Shown piece after piece: positions 49,461 to 58,097 of a stretch of 64,000 nt of DNA. Numbering within the stretch: the stretch's first letter is position 1; each line of letters begins with the position of its first letter. The DNA comes from Saccharopolyspora erythraea (lineage in GTDB: Bacteria; Actinomycetota; Actinomycetes; Mycobacteriales; Pseudonocardiaceae). The stretch spans positions 3,720,001 to 3,784,000 of the forward strand of contig NZ_CP054839.1 of NCBI RefSeq assembly GCF_018141105.1, read 5' to 3'. Position numbers and translations under genes: made by a program. Below the pieces are notes generated by a model. It saw only the letters and a program-made list of their open reading frames with translations, ran no database searches and had not been told where the DNA came from.

Positions 49461-49488
49461 ATGCTAGACGTCGTACGAGGCATGTCAA
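49461..49488 (-). promoter_or_regulatory. Promoter of the transketolase operon
   Basis: Read on the minus strand, TTGACA (49488-49483) and TAGCAT (49466-49461) with a 16-bp spacer. One of the best sigma-70-type promoters in the window. Confidence 0.7.
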
Positions 49489-49580
49489 GGGGGAGTCCCT
49501 GGCCGTGGTGCCGGCTGTGCTGTCCGGCTACGTGGGTGTCAGGCCCGCCTGCGCACCACGGCCGGAACAGCCAAGGGAAG

Positions 49581-50237
49581 CTAGTTCGCGCTGGTCAGAA
49601 CCTCGACCGCGGCGGACATGTGTTCCTTGAGCACGGCTGTCGCGCCCTCGGCGTCGCCGCGCTCGATCGCATCGACGATCGGGCGGTGGTGGGCCGCTGA
49701 CATGAGCGTGCTGCGGTTCTCGCCCGCGGCGCTCATCACCACGACCCGGATCGGGCCTTCGAGGTGGCGCCAGGTGTCCAGCAGCACGGAGTTGCCGGAC
49801 AGCTCGCACAGCAGCGCGTGGAAGGACAGGTCGGCCTCGATCTGCTCGGGCAGGTCGCCGGTGCCGGTTTCCAGCTTGTCGAGCGCGGCGGTCAGCTCGG
49901 CGACCGCGTTCGCGTGCTTCGGCGACTGGACGATCTCGGCGACCGCCAGGCCCTCGAGCGCGCCGCGCACGCGGAACAGCTCGTGCACCTGTTCGCGGGA
50001 AAGGCTGCGCACGCGCAGCATTCCCCGCATGCCCGGCGTGACCAGACCTTCCTGCTGCAGGTGGCGCAGTGCCTCGCGCACGGTCCCCCGACTGATCGAC
50101 AGCCGTGAGGCGATCTCGACCTCGCCGAGGTGGTCGCCCGGCCGGTAGTGCCCGGAGAGGATCGCCGAACGAAGTGCCACCAGTGCGCGCTCGCGCAGCG
50201 TCTTGCGATCCAGACTGTGCAGTGCCTCTTCCGCCAC
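49581..50237 (-). CDS. GntR-family (FadR/FCD) regulator
   Basis: A 218-residue repressor. The winged helix has GHYRPGDHLGEVEIASRLSI and SRGTVREALRHLQQEGLV; the FCD domain (about 85-215) has the metal-ligand pattern DLSFHALLCELSGN and HRPIVDAIERGD. It is transcribed toward the transketolase genes, and both it and they carry a TGTNNACAGTC site, so autoregulation and control of transketolase are likely. Confidence 0.9.
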   Translation of the reverse strand: MAEEALHSLDRKTLRERALVALRSAILSGHYRPGDHLGEVEIASRLSISRGTVREALRHLQQEGLVTPGMRGMLRVRSLSREQVHELFRVRGALEGLAVAEIVQSPKHANAVAELTAALDKLETGTGDLPEQIEADLSFHALLCELSGNSVLLDTWRHLEGPIRVVVMSAAGENRSTLMSAAHHRPIVDAIERGDAEGATAVLKEHMSAAVEVLTSAN

Positions 50238-50255
50238 GCCCCGATGATAGCCATC

Positions 50256-50266
50256 TGTCGACAGTC
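50256..50266. promoter_or_regulatory. GntR operator copy upstream of its own gene
   Basis: TGTCGACAGTC, centred on the palindrome CTGTCGACAG (50255-50264), 18 bp before the regulator's start. Confidence 0.6.
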
Positions 50267-50427
50267 AACCGCACACCCGGCGGTCAGGAGTCCGCAGCGG
50301 GCCTCGCCGTGACGTATCGCAAGGCCGCGCCGTGCAACCGGCAGACCTGGCCCGGTGATCGATGTGCTCGCTAACAATCCGGTCCACCTGCACTGGCTTG
50401 GCGTCCGATCGGCCCTTGACGGCGATT

Positions 50428-50443
50428 GTGTTACCGCTAACAC
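50428..50443. promoter_or_regulatory. LacI operator overlapping its own promoter
   Basis: GTGTTA-CCGC-TAACAC is a perfect dyad. TTGACG at 50416-50421 is a likely -35, which puts the dyad over the -10 region. It sits 36 bp before the LacI start. Confidence 0.7.
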
Positions 50444-50478
50444 TCATCCCCAGCGGAACGTGCGAAGGGAGCCGGTTG

Positions 50479-51525
50479 GTGGTCAGGCGGTCTGACGGCA
50501 CATCCGAGCCGGAGCCTCTTCCGGCGGGCCGGCCGCCCTCGCTCGCCGATGTGGCTGCGCTGGCCGGTGTCTCGCACATGACGGTGTCCCGCGTGGTCAA
50601 CGGCGCGGGCCCGGTGCGCGCCGATACCCGCCGCCGGGTGCTGGACGCGATCGAGCGCCTCGGGTACCGGCCGAACTCCCTCGCCCGCGGGCTGGCCACC
50701 GGCCGCTCGCGAACCCTGGGCGTCGTCGCGCTCGACTCGGTCCTCTACGGGCCGGCGAGCACGCTGTTCGGGGTGGAGAACGCCGCGCGGGAGGCGGGTT
50801 ACGGCGTGTCGGTCGCCAGCGTCAGCGCTCCCGAGCGGTCACTGATCGTCGACGCCGTGGAGAGCCTGCGCAGGCAGGGCGTGGAGGGGGCGGTGGTCAT
50901 CGCTCCGCACGTCGCGGCCGGGCGCGCGCTGGAGACCGCGCCCCGCGACGTGCCGCTCGTCGCGGTGGCCGACACCGACGAGGCGCCGGTGCCGGTGGTG
51001 GCGGTGGACCAGCGCGACGGTGCGCGCCGGGCGACCGAGCACCTGCTGGCGCTCGGGCACGAGACGGTGTGGCACATCGCGGGCCCGCACGGCTGGCTGG
51101 AGACGCAGGCGCGCGAGGAGGGCTGGCGCGCCGTGCTTTCCGGTCGCGGCGCGGATGAACCTCCGGTGCTGCGGGGGGACTGGAGCCCGCGGTCCGGTTA
51201 CGAGATCGGGAGGGAGCTGATCGGCCGCGACGGCGTGGACGCGGTGTTCGTGGCCAACGACCAGATGGCACTCGGCCTGCTGCGCGCGCTTTCGGAGGCG
51301 GGCAGGAAGGTTCCCGAAGACGTGCGCGTCGCCGGGTTCGACGACGTCCCCGAGGCGGCCTACTTCTCGCCGCCGCTCACCACGGTCAGACAGGACTTCC
51401 TCGCGCTCGGCCGTAAGACATTCGACCGGTTGCTCAGCCGGATCGAGGGCCGGGAGACGCCCGCGCGTTCGGTGGTGCCTGCGGAGCTGATCGTGCGCGA
51501 AAGCACTGGGATGCGGAAAAGCTGA
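50479..51525 (+). CDS. LacI-family regulator of the sugar-acid operon
   Basis: A 348-residue repressor. The helix-turn-helix LADVAALAGVSHMTVSRVVN (about 21-40), hinge SLARGLATG, and a periplasmic-binding-like core (LGVVALDSVLYGP, HIAGPHGWLETQAREEGW, AVFVANDQMALGLLRAL, VAGFDDVPEAAYFSPPLTTV) are complete. GTG start at 50479, eight bases after AAGGGA. It lies upstream of the symporter operon on the same strand, with a self-operator at 50428-50443. Confidence 0.9.
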   Translation: MVRRSDGTSEPEPLPAGRPPSLADVAALAGVSHMTVSRVVNGAGPVRADTRRRVLDAIERLGYRPNSLARGLATGRSRTLGVVALDSVLYGPASTLFGVENAAREAGYGVSVASVSAPERSLIVDAVESLRRQGVEGAVVIAPHVAAGRALETAPRDVPLVAVADTDEAPVPVVAVDQRDGARRATEHLLALGHETVWHIAGPHGWLETQAREEGWRAVLSGRGADEPPVLRGDWSPRSGYEIGRELIGRDGVDAVFVANDQMALGLLRALSEAGRKVPEDVRVAGFDDVPEAAYFSPPLTTVRQDFLALGRKTFDRLLSRIEGRETPARSVVPAELIVRESTGMRKS

Positions 51526-51668
51526 CCGCGGTGCGCCGCTGACGCGGTTGCGGTAGGGAACTTCGGCAAACGAGACCTTTGCGCCACCAATGCGCAGGGG
51601 CTGTTGCTGATGCGCGAATTCCCTTCTATATCAAGGAAAACCGGGATCGAGAAACGCGATCATCGGTG

Positions 51669-51697
51669 TTGACCGGGTCGAAGTCCTCGCGTACGTT
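51669..51697 (+). promoter_or_regulatory. Promoter of the sugar-acid operon
   Basis: TTGACC (51669-51674), a 17-bp spacer and TACGTT (51692-51697). A dyad ACGTT-CCGAAC-AACGT (51693-51708), containing GTTCCGAAC, overlaps the -10 box and may be an operator. It is unlike the GTGTTA site of the upstream LacI gene. Confidence 0.55.
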
Positions 51698-51778
51698 CCG
51701 AACAACGTCCGAGATATCGAACGTGCTGTTCCGGGTTGCGGCACCACCTCCGCCGACGAAGACGAGGAAACGTCGACC

Positions 51779-53446
51779 ATGCACACACTTGCCGACGGCT
51801 TGCGCCTGTCGATGAACTGGCTGGACAACCTGATCCTGGTCATCTACTTCGCCGTGGTGCTGGGAATCGCCTTCGCGGCGAAGCGAAGCGTCAACAACAG
51901 CCTGGACTTCTTCCTGTCCGGGCGGTCCCTGCCCGCGTGGGTGACCGGGCTGGCCTTCGTCTCGGCGAACCTCGGCGCGACGGAGATCCTGGGCATGGCG
52001 GCCAACGGTGCCCAGTACGGCGCCTACACCGTGCACTGGTACCTGATCGGCGCGATCCCGGCGATGGTGTTCCTGGGCCTGGTGATGATGCCGTTCTACT
52101 ACAACTCGAAGGTCCGCAGCGTCCCGGAGTTCCTGCTGCTGCGGTTCAGCCGGTCGTCGCACCTGCTCAGCGCCGTCATCTTCGCCGTCGCCTCGGTGCT
52201 GATCGCGGGGGTGAACCTGTACGCGCTGGCCATCGTCCTGCGCGCGCTGCTCGGCTGGCCGCTGCCGCTGTCGATCGTGGTCGCCGGGGTGTTCGTGCTG
52301 GCCTACATCGTAATCGGTGGACTGTCCTCGGCGATCTACAACGAGGTCCTGCAGTTCTTCGTCATCGTGGCCGCGCTGGTTCCGCTGACGGTGCTGGGCC
52401 TGGTGCGCGTCGGCGGTGTGGACGGCTTCGTCGACAAGGTGGTCGCCGGTCCCGGTGCGGACTTCCTGACCGCATGGGGCGGCACCGGCTTCGGACAGGA
52501 CAACCCGCTCGGCGCGAACTGGCTGACCATCACCCTGGGGCTCGGGTTCGCGGTGTCCTTCGGCTACTGGACGACGAACTTCGCCGAGGTGCAGCGCTCC
52601 CTGTCGGCCAGGAACCTCTCGGCGGCCAGGAGAACTCCGCTGATCGCGGCGTTCCCGAAGATGTTCATCCCGCTGATCGTGGTGCTGCCCGGCATCATCG
52701 CGCTGCTGGTGGAACCGGCGATCGGGCAGGCGGGCAGCGGCTACGACTACAACGACGCGATCCCGCTGCTGATGCGCGACCTGCTGCCAAGCGGCGTGCT
52801 CGGCCTCGCGGTGACCGGCCTGATGGCCTCCTTCATGGCGGGCATGGCCGCGAACGTGTCGAGCTTCAACACGGTGTTCACCACCGACATCTGGCAGGCC
52901 TACATCAGGCCGCGCATGCCCGACGCCCACTACCTGCGGGTCGGGCGGGTCATCACCGCCGTGGGCGTGCTGATCGGCATGGGCACGGCGTTCATCGCCG
53001 CCTCGTTCAGCAACATCATGAACTACATGCAGACCCTGTTCTCGTTCTTCAACGTCCCGCTGTTCGCGACGTTCATCCTGGCGCTGTTCTGGAAGCGCAT
53101 GACCGCGAAGGCCGGGTTCTGGGGGCTGCTGCTGGGAACTCTCGCGCCGATCTGCTTCTACCTGGCCTACAAGGGCGGATTCGTGCCGATCAGCACCGAC
53201 CAGGGTGCGAACATGATCTCCTCGATCATCGCCTTCGCCGTGGACGTCGCGGTCAGCGTGCCGATCGCGCTCGCGACCGCGCCGAAGACGGACGCGGAGC
53301 TGGAGGGCCTGGTCTACAGCCGGGCGGTCGCGCGTGGCGCCGGGGAGGTGGCGCCCGGTGACGGCGCCTGGTACCGGCGGCCGGCGCTGCTGGGGTGGAG
53401 CGCCATGGTGCTCGCCGCGCTCTGCTACGTCCCGTTCTCGTTGTGA
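51779..53446 (+). CDS. SSS-family sodium:solute symporter
   Basis: A 555-residue membrane protein with about 13-14 helices. Family marks include FFLSGRSLPAWVTGLAFVSANLGATEILGM in the first core helices and GLAVTGLMASFMAGMAANVSSFNTVF in helix 8-9, which carries the Na+ site residues. It is the first gene of a sugar-acid operon and probably imports a sugar, uronate or aldonate. It is followed at 34 bp by a small membrane protein. Confidence 0.92.
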   Translation: MHTLADGLRLSMNWLDNLILVIYFAVVLGIAFAAKRSVNNSLDFFLSGRSLPAWVTGLAFVSANLGATEILGMAANGAQYGAYTVHWYLIGAIPAMVFLGLVMMPFYYNSKVRSVPEFLLLRFSRSSHLLSAVIFAVASVLIAGVNLYALAIVLRALLGWPLPLSIVVAGVFVLAYIVIGGLSSAIYNEVLQFFVIVAALVPLTVLGLVRVGGVDGFVDKVVAGPGADFLTAWGGTGFGQDNPLGANWLTITLGLGFAVSFGYWTTNFAEVQRSLSARNLSAARRTPLIAAFPKMFIPLIVVLPGIIALLVEPAIGQAGSGYDYNDAIPLLMRDLLPSGVLGLAVTGLMASFMAGMAANVSSFNTVFTTDIWQAYIRPRMPDAHYLRVGRVITAVGVLIGMGTAFIAASFSNIMNYMQTLFSFFNVPLFATFILALFWKRMTAKAGFWGLLLGTLAPICFYLAYKGGFVPISTDQGANMISSIIAFAVDVAVSVPIALATAPKTDAELEGLVYSRAVARGAGEVAPGDGAWYRRPALLGWSAMVLAALCYVPFSL

Positions 53447-53480
53447 GCACGCTGGATTCCGAACACCGGGAGGGCGAGAG

Positions 53481-53783
53481 ATGCCGGAAGACGACCGCTC
53501 CGCCAGCGTCGCGGAGCTGGAGACGCAGTCGGGCACCGCGGCCAAGCTGTTCGACGTTCGCACGGTGATCGGCGGGCTGTTCCTGGTCTACGGCCTGCTG
53601 ATCGGCGGCGCCGGGTTGTTCCCGGACGAGGCCGGTCTGGCGAAGTCGCAGGGCATCAACATCAACCTGTGGACCGGCCTGGCGATGCTGGTCGTGGGTG
53701 GCCTGTTCGTGCTGTGGCTGCTGTTGCGCCCGCTCAGGCACGACACCGGCGGAGAGGAGACCGGCAGTGCTGAGAACCCGTGA
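53481..53783 (+). CDS. Small two-helix membrane protein
   Basis: A 100-residue protein with helices near 30-48 (GGLFLVYGLLIGGAGLF) and 64-83 (GLAMLVVGGLFVLWLLL). The position right after the symporter suggests an accessory or assembly role, but none is known to me. It overlaps the next gene by 17 bp. Confidence 0.8.
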   Translation: MPEDDRSASVAELETQSGTAAKLFDVRTVIGGLFLVYGLLIGGAGLFPDEAGLAKSQGININLWTGLAMLVVGGLFVLWLLLRPLRHDTGGEETGSAENP

Positions 53784-54690
53784 GTTCCTGCGGTCGCTGG
53801 GAATGCCCCAGGACGATGCGGCCGCGACGAGCGCGAAGCGCTTCCCCGACGGCGCGCAGTACCGGGTGGAGATCCCGAGCACCGAAAGCCCCGAGGTGCT
53901 CGAGGCGGTGCTCGACGAGGCGTCGCGCCGAGACGTCGTCGTGCACCGCATCTCCCAGGGCAGCGGCGGAATGCTGCTCACCGACGGCGAACTGCGCGGC
54001 ATGGCCGTCGCTGCCGCCGGGCGTTCGGTCGAGCTCAGCCTGTTCGCCAGGCCGCTGGCGGGCTGGGACACCGGCGCGATGGCCCTCGCGCCCGGGGGCG
54101 GTCCGGTCGCGGCCCAGGCGCGCGGCACCGAGCAGCTCGTCCACGTGCTCGAGGACATCCGCCGCACCGCCGAGGCCGGAATCCGATCGGTGCTGATCAC
54201 CGATCTTGGCGTGCTGAAGGTCGCCGCGAAGATGCGCGAGCAAGGCGACCTCCCGCCCGGGATGCGGTTCAAGATCAGCGTGCAGATGGGGCTGGCCAAC
54301 CCGGTCTCCGTGCGCATCGCCGAGGACCTCGGCGCCGACAGCTACAACGTGCCGACCGACCTCAGCACCGGCCAGCTGGCCTCGATCCGCGCGGTCGCCG
54401 ACCTGCCGCTGGACGTCTACGTCGAGTCACCCGACGACATGGGCGGGTTCGTGCGCCACCACGAGATCGCCGAGATCGTGCGGGTGGCCGCTCCCGTGTA
54501 CGTCAAGTTCGGCCTGCGCAACGCCCCGAACATCTACCCCAGCGGAACGCACCTGACGCCCACGGCGGTGGCGCTGGCCCGGGAGCGGGTGCGTCGCGCG
54601 CAGATCGGCCTCGGCCTGCTCGACCGCTACGCGCCCGAGGCGAAGGCGTCGCCCCTGCCCGCCGACGACCTGGCCGTCCCGCGCCCGTGA
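53767..54690 (+). CDS. U32 peptidase-like TIM-barrel protein
   Basis: A 307-residue cytosolic protein. The barrel segments SVLITDLGVLKVAAK, FKISVQMGLANPVSVRIAEDLGADSYNVP and VYVESPDDMGGF resemble the N-terminal domain of the U32/YhbU group, but the cysteine-rich U32 signature is absent. In this operon it could be an aldolase-like enzyme cleaving the keto-deoxy acid made by the dehydratase; that is only inference. GTG start at 53767. Confidence 0.6.
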   Translation: MLRTREFLRSLGMPQDDAAATSAKRFPDGAQYRVEIPSTESPEVLEAVLDEASRRDVVVHRISQGSGGMLLTDGELRGMAVAAAGRSVELSLFARPLAGWDTGAMALAPGGGPVAAQARGTEQLVHVLEDIRRTAEAGIRSVLITDLGVLKVAAKMREQGDLPPGMRFKISVQMGLANPVSVRIAEDLGADSYNVPTDLSTGQLASIRAVADLPLDVYVESPDDMGGFVRHHEIAEIVRVAAPVYVKFGLRNAPNIYPSGTHLTPTAVALARERVRRAQIGLGLLDRYAPEAKASPLPADDLAVPRP

Positions 54691-54707
54691 AAACCGGAAG
54701 GCAGCAC

Positions 54708-55865
54708 ATGAAGATCACCCACGTCGACTCCTTCGTCCTCGGCACGCCGTGGCGGGACCTGACCTACGTCCGGGTCCGCACCGACGAGGGCCTCGTCGGT
54801 GTCGGCGAGACCCGGATGCTCGGCCACACCGAGGCCCTGCGCGGCTATCTGCGCGAGGCCGCCGAGCGGCACGTGATCGGCTCGGACCCCTTCGACATCG
54901 AGTCCCTGGTGTGGCGGATGAAGCACGGCGACTACGGCCGCGCGGGCGAGATCGCGATGTCGGGCATCGCCTGCGTCGAGATGGCCTGCTGGGACATCAT
55001 CGGCAAGGCCCTCGGCCAGCCGGTCTGGCGGTTGCTCGGCGGCAGGGTCCGCGACCGCGTCAAGGCCTACGCCAATGGCTGGTACACCGTCGAGCGCACC
55101 CCCGAGGAGTTCCACGGCGCGGCACGGCGGGTCGTCGAGCGCGGGTACCGCGCGCTGAAGTTCGACCCGTTCGGGCCCGGCAGGTGGGAGCTGGAGCCCG
55201 CGGAGCGGCGCCGCTCGGTGGAGCTGGTGGAGGCGGTGCGCGACGCCGTCGGCCCGGACGTGGAGATCCTGGTCGAGATGCACGGGAGGTTCACCCCCGC
55301 CGAGGCGGTGCGCATCGCGGGTGAGCTGAGCCGCTTCGACCCGGGCTGGATCGAGGAGCCGGTGCCGCCGGAGAACTTCGAGGCGCTGTCCAAGGTCGCC
55401 CGTCAGGTGAACATCCCCGTGGCCACGGGAGAGCGGGTCCACGACCGCATCGAGTACCGCGAGCTGTTCGCCCGCCAGGCGGCCGACGTCATCCAGCCCG
55501 ACATCGGGCACTTCGGCGGCATCCTCGAGACCCGCAAGGTCGCCGCCACCGCAGAGACGCACTACGTCCTGGTGGCACCGCACAACGTCGGCGGCGCCGT
55601 GCTGACCGCCGCGAACCTGCACCTGGCGGCGGTGGCTACCAACTTCAAGATCCAGGAGCACTTCAACGACTTCGCCGACCAGCACGTCAAGCAGGCCGCC
55701 CCGGGCCTGCCGGAGGTGGTCGACGGCTACTTCGAGCTGCCGGAGGCCCCGGGCCTGGGCGTCGAGCTGGACGTCGACTTCGTGCTCGAGCACCCGCCGG
55801 CGGGCGCGCACTTCGACCTCTACGCCGAGGACTGGCAGTTCCGCGGGACCAAGGGGTCCGAGTGA
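54708..55865 (+). CDS. Acid-sugar dehydratase, enolase superfamily (galactonate dehydratase-like)
   Basis: A 385-residue enzyme removing water from an aldonate or similar acid to a 2-keto-3-deoxy acid. The metal ligands appear as Glu190 (VEMHGR), Glu216 (WIEEP) and Glu242 (TGERVH), with catalytic His192 and His292 (APHNVGG), the layout of the galactonate/mannonate subgroup. The ATG at 54708 follows GGAAGG. An in-frame GTG at 54687 overlaps the previous gene and is less likely. Confidence 0.88.
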   Translation: MKITHVDSFVLGTPWRDLTYVRVRTDEGLVGVGETRMLGHTEALRGYLREAAERHVIGSDPFDIESLVWRMKHGDYGRAGEIAMSGIACVEMACWDIIGKALGQPVWRLLGGRVRDRVKAYANGWYTVERTPEEFHGAARRVVERGYRALKFDPFGPGRWELEPAERRRSVELVEAVRDAVGPDVEILVEMHGRFTPAEAVRIAGELSRFDPGWIEEPVPPENFEALSKVARQVNIPVATGERVHDRIEYRELFARQAADVIQPDIGHFGGILETRKVAATAETHYVLVAPHNVGGAVLTAANLHLAAVATNFKIQEHFNDFADQHVKQAAPGLPEVVDGYFELPEAPGLGVELDVDFVLEHPPAGAHFDLYAEDWQFRGTKGSE

Positions 55866-56890
55866 CAGAGTTCCGGACGACACCGCGCGCAGTCGTCATC
55901 GACAGACCCGGACAGCTACGGGTCGAATCCGCCGAGCCGCGCCCGCCCGGCCCGGGAGAGGCGCTCGTGCGGGTGGCGTGGAGCGGCATCTGCGGCTCGG
56001 ACCGCGAGGTGTTCACCGGGCGGCGCCCGGCCGAGTTCGTCCGCTACCCCGTGGTTCCCGGCCACGAGTGGTCGGGAACGGTCGTCGAGGTCGGCGCCGG
56101 CGTGGCGGGCGAGCTGGTCGGCCGCCACGTCGTGGGCGAGGGTTTCCGCAACTGCCAGGTGTGCGACGCGTGCCGCCGGGGGCAGAACAACCTCTGCAGC
56201 GGCGGGTACGACGAGACCGGCTTCACCCGGCCGGGAGCGTGGGCCGACCACCTCACGCTCCCGGCGCGGCTGCTGCACGTGCTGCCGGACAACGCGGACC
56301 TGCGGGCCGCCGCGGTGCTCGAACCGGCCGCGTGCGTGGCCGAAGCGTGCCTCAGGCTGGCCACCGAGGCCGGCGAGCGGGTCGCGGTCGTGGGCGGGGG
56401 CAGCCTGGGGCTGCTGGCCACCCAGTTGCTCGCGGCCGCCTCACCGGCGGAACTGGTGGTCGTCGACCCCGAGTCCTCTCGCGCGGACCTCGCGACCGAG
56501 TGCGGCGCCACGACCTGGACCAGCCCGGAGGAGGCCCAGCGCCGTTCCGGCCGCTTCGACGCGGTCCTCGAAGCCGCCGGGGCGCCGGATACGGCGGACC
56601 TGGCGACCAGGCTGGCGAGAAGCGGCGGCAGAGTCGTGCTGACCGGTGTGCCCGCCGGCGACGAGCGCTCGCTGTCGCCGAGTCACCTCCTGCTCTCCCA
56701 GATCACCCTGCACACGGTCTTCGGCGCCCCCTCCCGCGCGTGGACCCACGCGGTGCGTGCGTTCGCCGGTGGTCTGCTCGATCCGGCGCGGATCATCAGC
56801 CGCGAGTTCGGTCTCGACGACGCCGCCGAGGCGTTGCGCGTTCTCGGTGCCGAGCGGCAGCGGACGGTGAAGGTGCTGCTTCGTCCCTGA
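55862..56890 (+). CDS. Zinc-dependent sugar/alcohol dehydrogenase
   Basis: A 342-residue MDR enzyme. The catalytic zinc site is Cys44 (SGICGSD) and His68-Glu69 (PGHEW); the structural zinc loop is CQVCDACRRGQNNLC; the NAD loop is VAVVGGGSLGLLA. GTG start overlaps the dehydratase stop by 4 bp. It may oxidise the sugar to the lactone that the next gene opens. Confidence 0.9.
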   Translation: MTEFRTTPRAVVIDRPGQLRVESAEPRPPGPGEALVRVAWSGICGSDREVFTGRRPAEFVRYPVVPGHEWSGTVVEVGAGVAGELVGRHVVGEGFRNCQVCDACRRGQNNLCSGGYDETGFTRPGAWADHLTLPARLLHVLPDNADLRAAAVLEPAACVAEACLRLATEAGERVAVVGGGSLGLLATQLLAAASPAELVVVDPESSRADLATECGATTWTSPEEAQRRSGRFDAVLEAAGAPDTADLATRLARSGGRVVLTGVPAGDERSLSPSHLLLSQITLHTVFGAPSRAWTHAVRAFAGGLLDPARIISREFGLDDAAEALRVLGAERQRTVKVLLRP

Positions 56891-56910
56891 CTTCGCACTG
56901 GAGGTTCTCG

Positions 56911-57771
56911 TTGCCGTCCGAACACGACGTCGTGCAGGTCACCGACCCCTGCGCCCATCACGGTGAAGGCCCGGTGTGGCATCCGGAGTGGCCAGGGCTC
57001 CGCTGGGTCGACATGCTCGCCGGGGACGTCCTCACCCTGGAGCCGGCGGGCCAGGTGCACCGGGCCCACGTGGGTTCCGTCGTGGCTGCGCTACGGCCCC
57101 GGCGAGGTGGTGGCGCGGTGCTGGCGCTGGAGCGGGGGTTCGCCCTCGGCGATGCCGGGCTGACCGAGATCCGCGCGCTCGGCGAGCTGTGGAGCGACCC
57201 GGCCGTCAGGATGAACGAGGGCGGATGCGACCCCGAGGGCCGCTTCTACTGCGGATCGATGTCCTACACCGCCGAGCCCGGCCGAGGAGCTTTGTACCGA
57301 TTGGACACCGACGGTGCCGTCTCGACGGTGCTCGGCGGTGTCACGATCTCCAACGGCCTCGCATGGAGCCCGGACGGGACATCGGCCTACTACGTGGACA
57401 CGCCGACACAACGCGTCGACGTCTTCGACCACGTCGACGGCACACTGCGCAACCGACGGCCCGTCGTCCGCATCGAGCCGGAGCTCGGCGCTCCCGACGG
57501 CCTGACGGTCGATGCCGAAGGACACCTGTGGGTCGCGCTGTGGGGTGGTGGTGCGGTGCATCGGTACTCACCCGAAGGCAGGCTGGTCGACCGGATCGGC
57601 GTGCCGGCTTCCCAGGTGACCGCGTGCACCTTCGGCGGCCCCGGCCTGACCGACCTGTTCGTCACCACATCGCGGGTGGAGGCCGACCTCCGGCGGCACC
57701 CGCTGTCGGGAGCGCTGTTCCGCGTACCCGGCGCGGGCAGGGGAACGCCCGTCCGCGAGTACGGCGGGTAG
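56911..57771 (+). CDS. SMP-30/gluconolactonase-like sugar lactonase
   Basis: A 286-residue six-bladed beta-propeller. Metal ligands: Glu in GEGPVWHP, Asn in RMNEGGCDPEGRFYCGSM, Asn in GVTISNGLAWSPDG and Asp in LGAPDGLTVDAEGHLWVA. TTG start at 56911 with GGAGG six bases upstream. It hydrolyses the lactone to the aldonate, linking the dehydrogenase to the dehydratase. Last gene of the operon. Confidence 0.9.
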   Translation: MPSEHDVVQVTDPCAHHGEGPVWHPEWPGLRWVDMLAGDVLTLEPAGQVHRAHVGSVVAALRPRRGGGAVLALERGFALGDAGLTEIRALGELWSDPAVRMNEGGCDPEGRFYCGSMSYTAEPGRGALYRLDTDGAVSTVLGGVTISNGLAWSPDGTSAYYVDTPTQRVDVFDHVDGTLRNRRPVVRIEPELGAPDGLTVDAEGHLWVALWGGGAVHRYSPEGRLVDRIGVPASQVTACTFGGPGLTDLFVTTSRVEADLRRHPLSGALFRVPGAGRGTPVREYGG

Positions 57772-58097
57772 GGGAGGTCGGCAGCGCGCACGGTCCATGG
57801 CTCGCAGATTCGCCGGAGTCGGGTCGTCGCAATGGGATAGGCGGGGCAGAACAGCCGTCCGCCGATCCGTCCCGTCGTGCGCTGCCTGCGGGGCCGGGCG
57901 ATCTTTTGTGTGTCGGTACTCATGTGTTGTGGCGGAACCGGCGTGCAAGAGCGAGGTTGTAGCTCGGAGCGAGGGGGTTCGCGGATGGTGGAACCGGCGG
58001 TACCGCTGATGACCGGGAGTGCGGTGGCGTGCGATCGCGGGTGGGCGAGCATCGCTCACCGGTCGCCTGCCGGGCTGCAGATCCCCGCGGAGCCGGC
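57772..58097. other. 326-bp gap with palindromes
   Basis: GCGGTACCGC (57997-58006) is a perfect 10-bp palindrome, and GGTGGGCGA-GCA-TCGCTCACC (58040-58060) is a stem with one G-T pair, just ahead of the MFS start. The GTGGCGGAACC near 57930 resembles the first benB-benC hairpin. No gene is seen. Confidence 0.45.

Noticed and set aside
53767-54690. Calling this gene a U32 protease
   Set aside because: The barrel resembles U32 proteins but the conserved Cys-rich family signature is missing, so protease activity is not supported.
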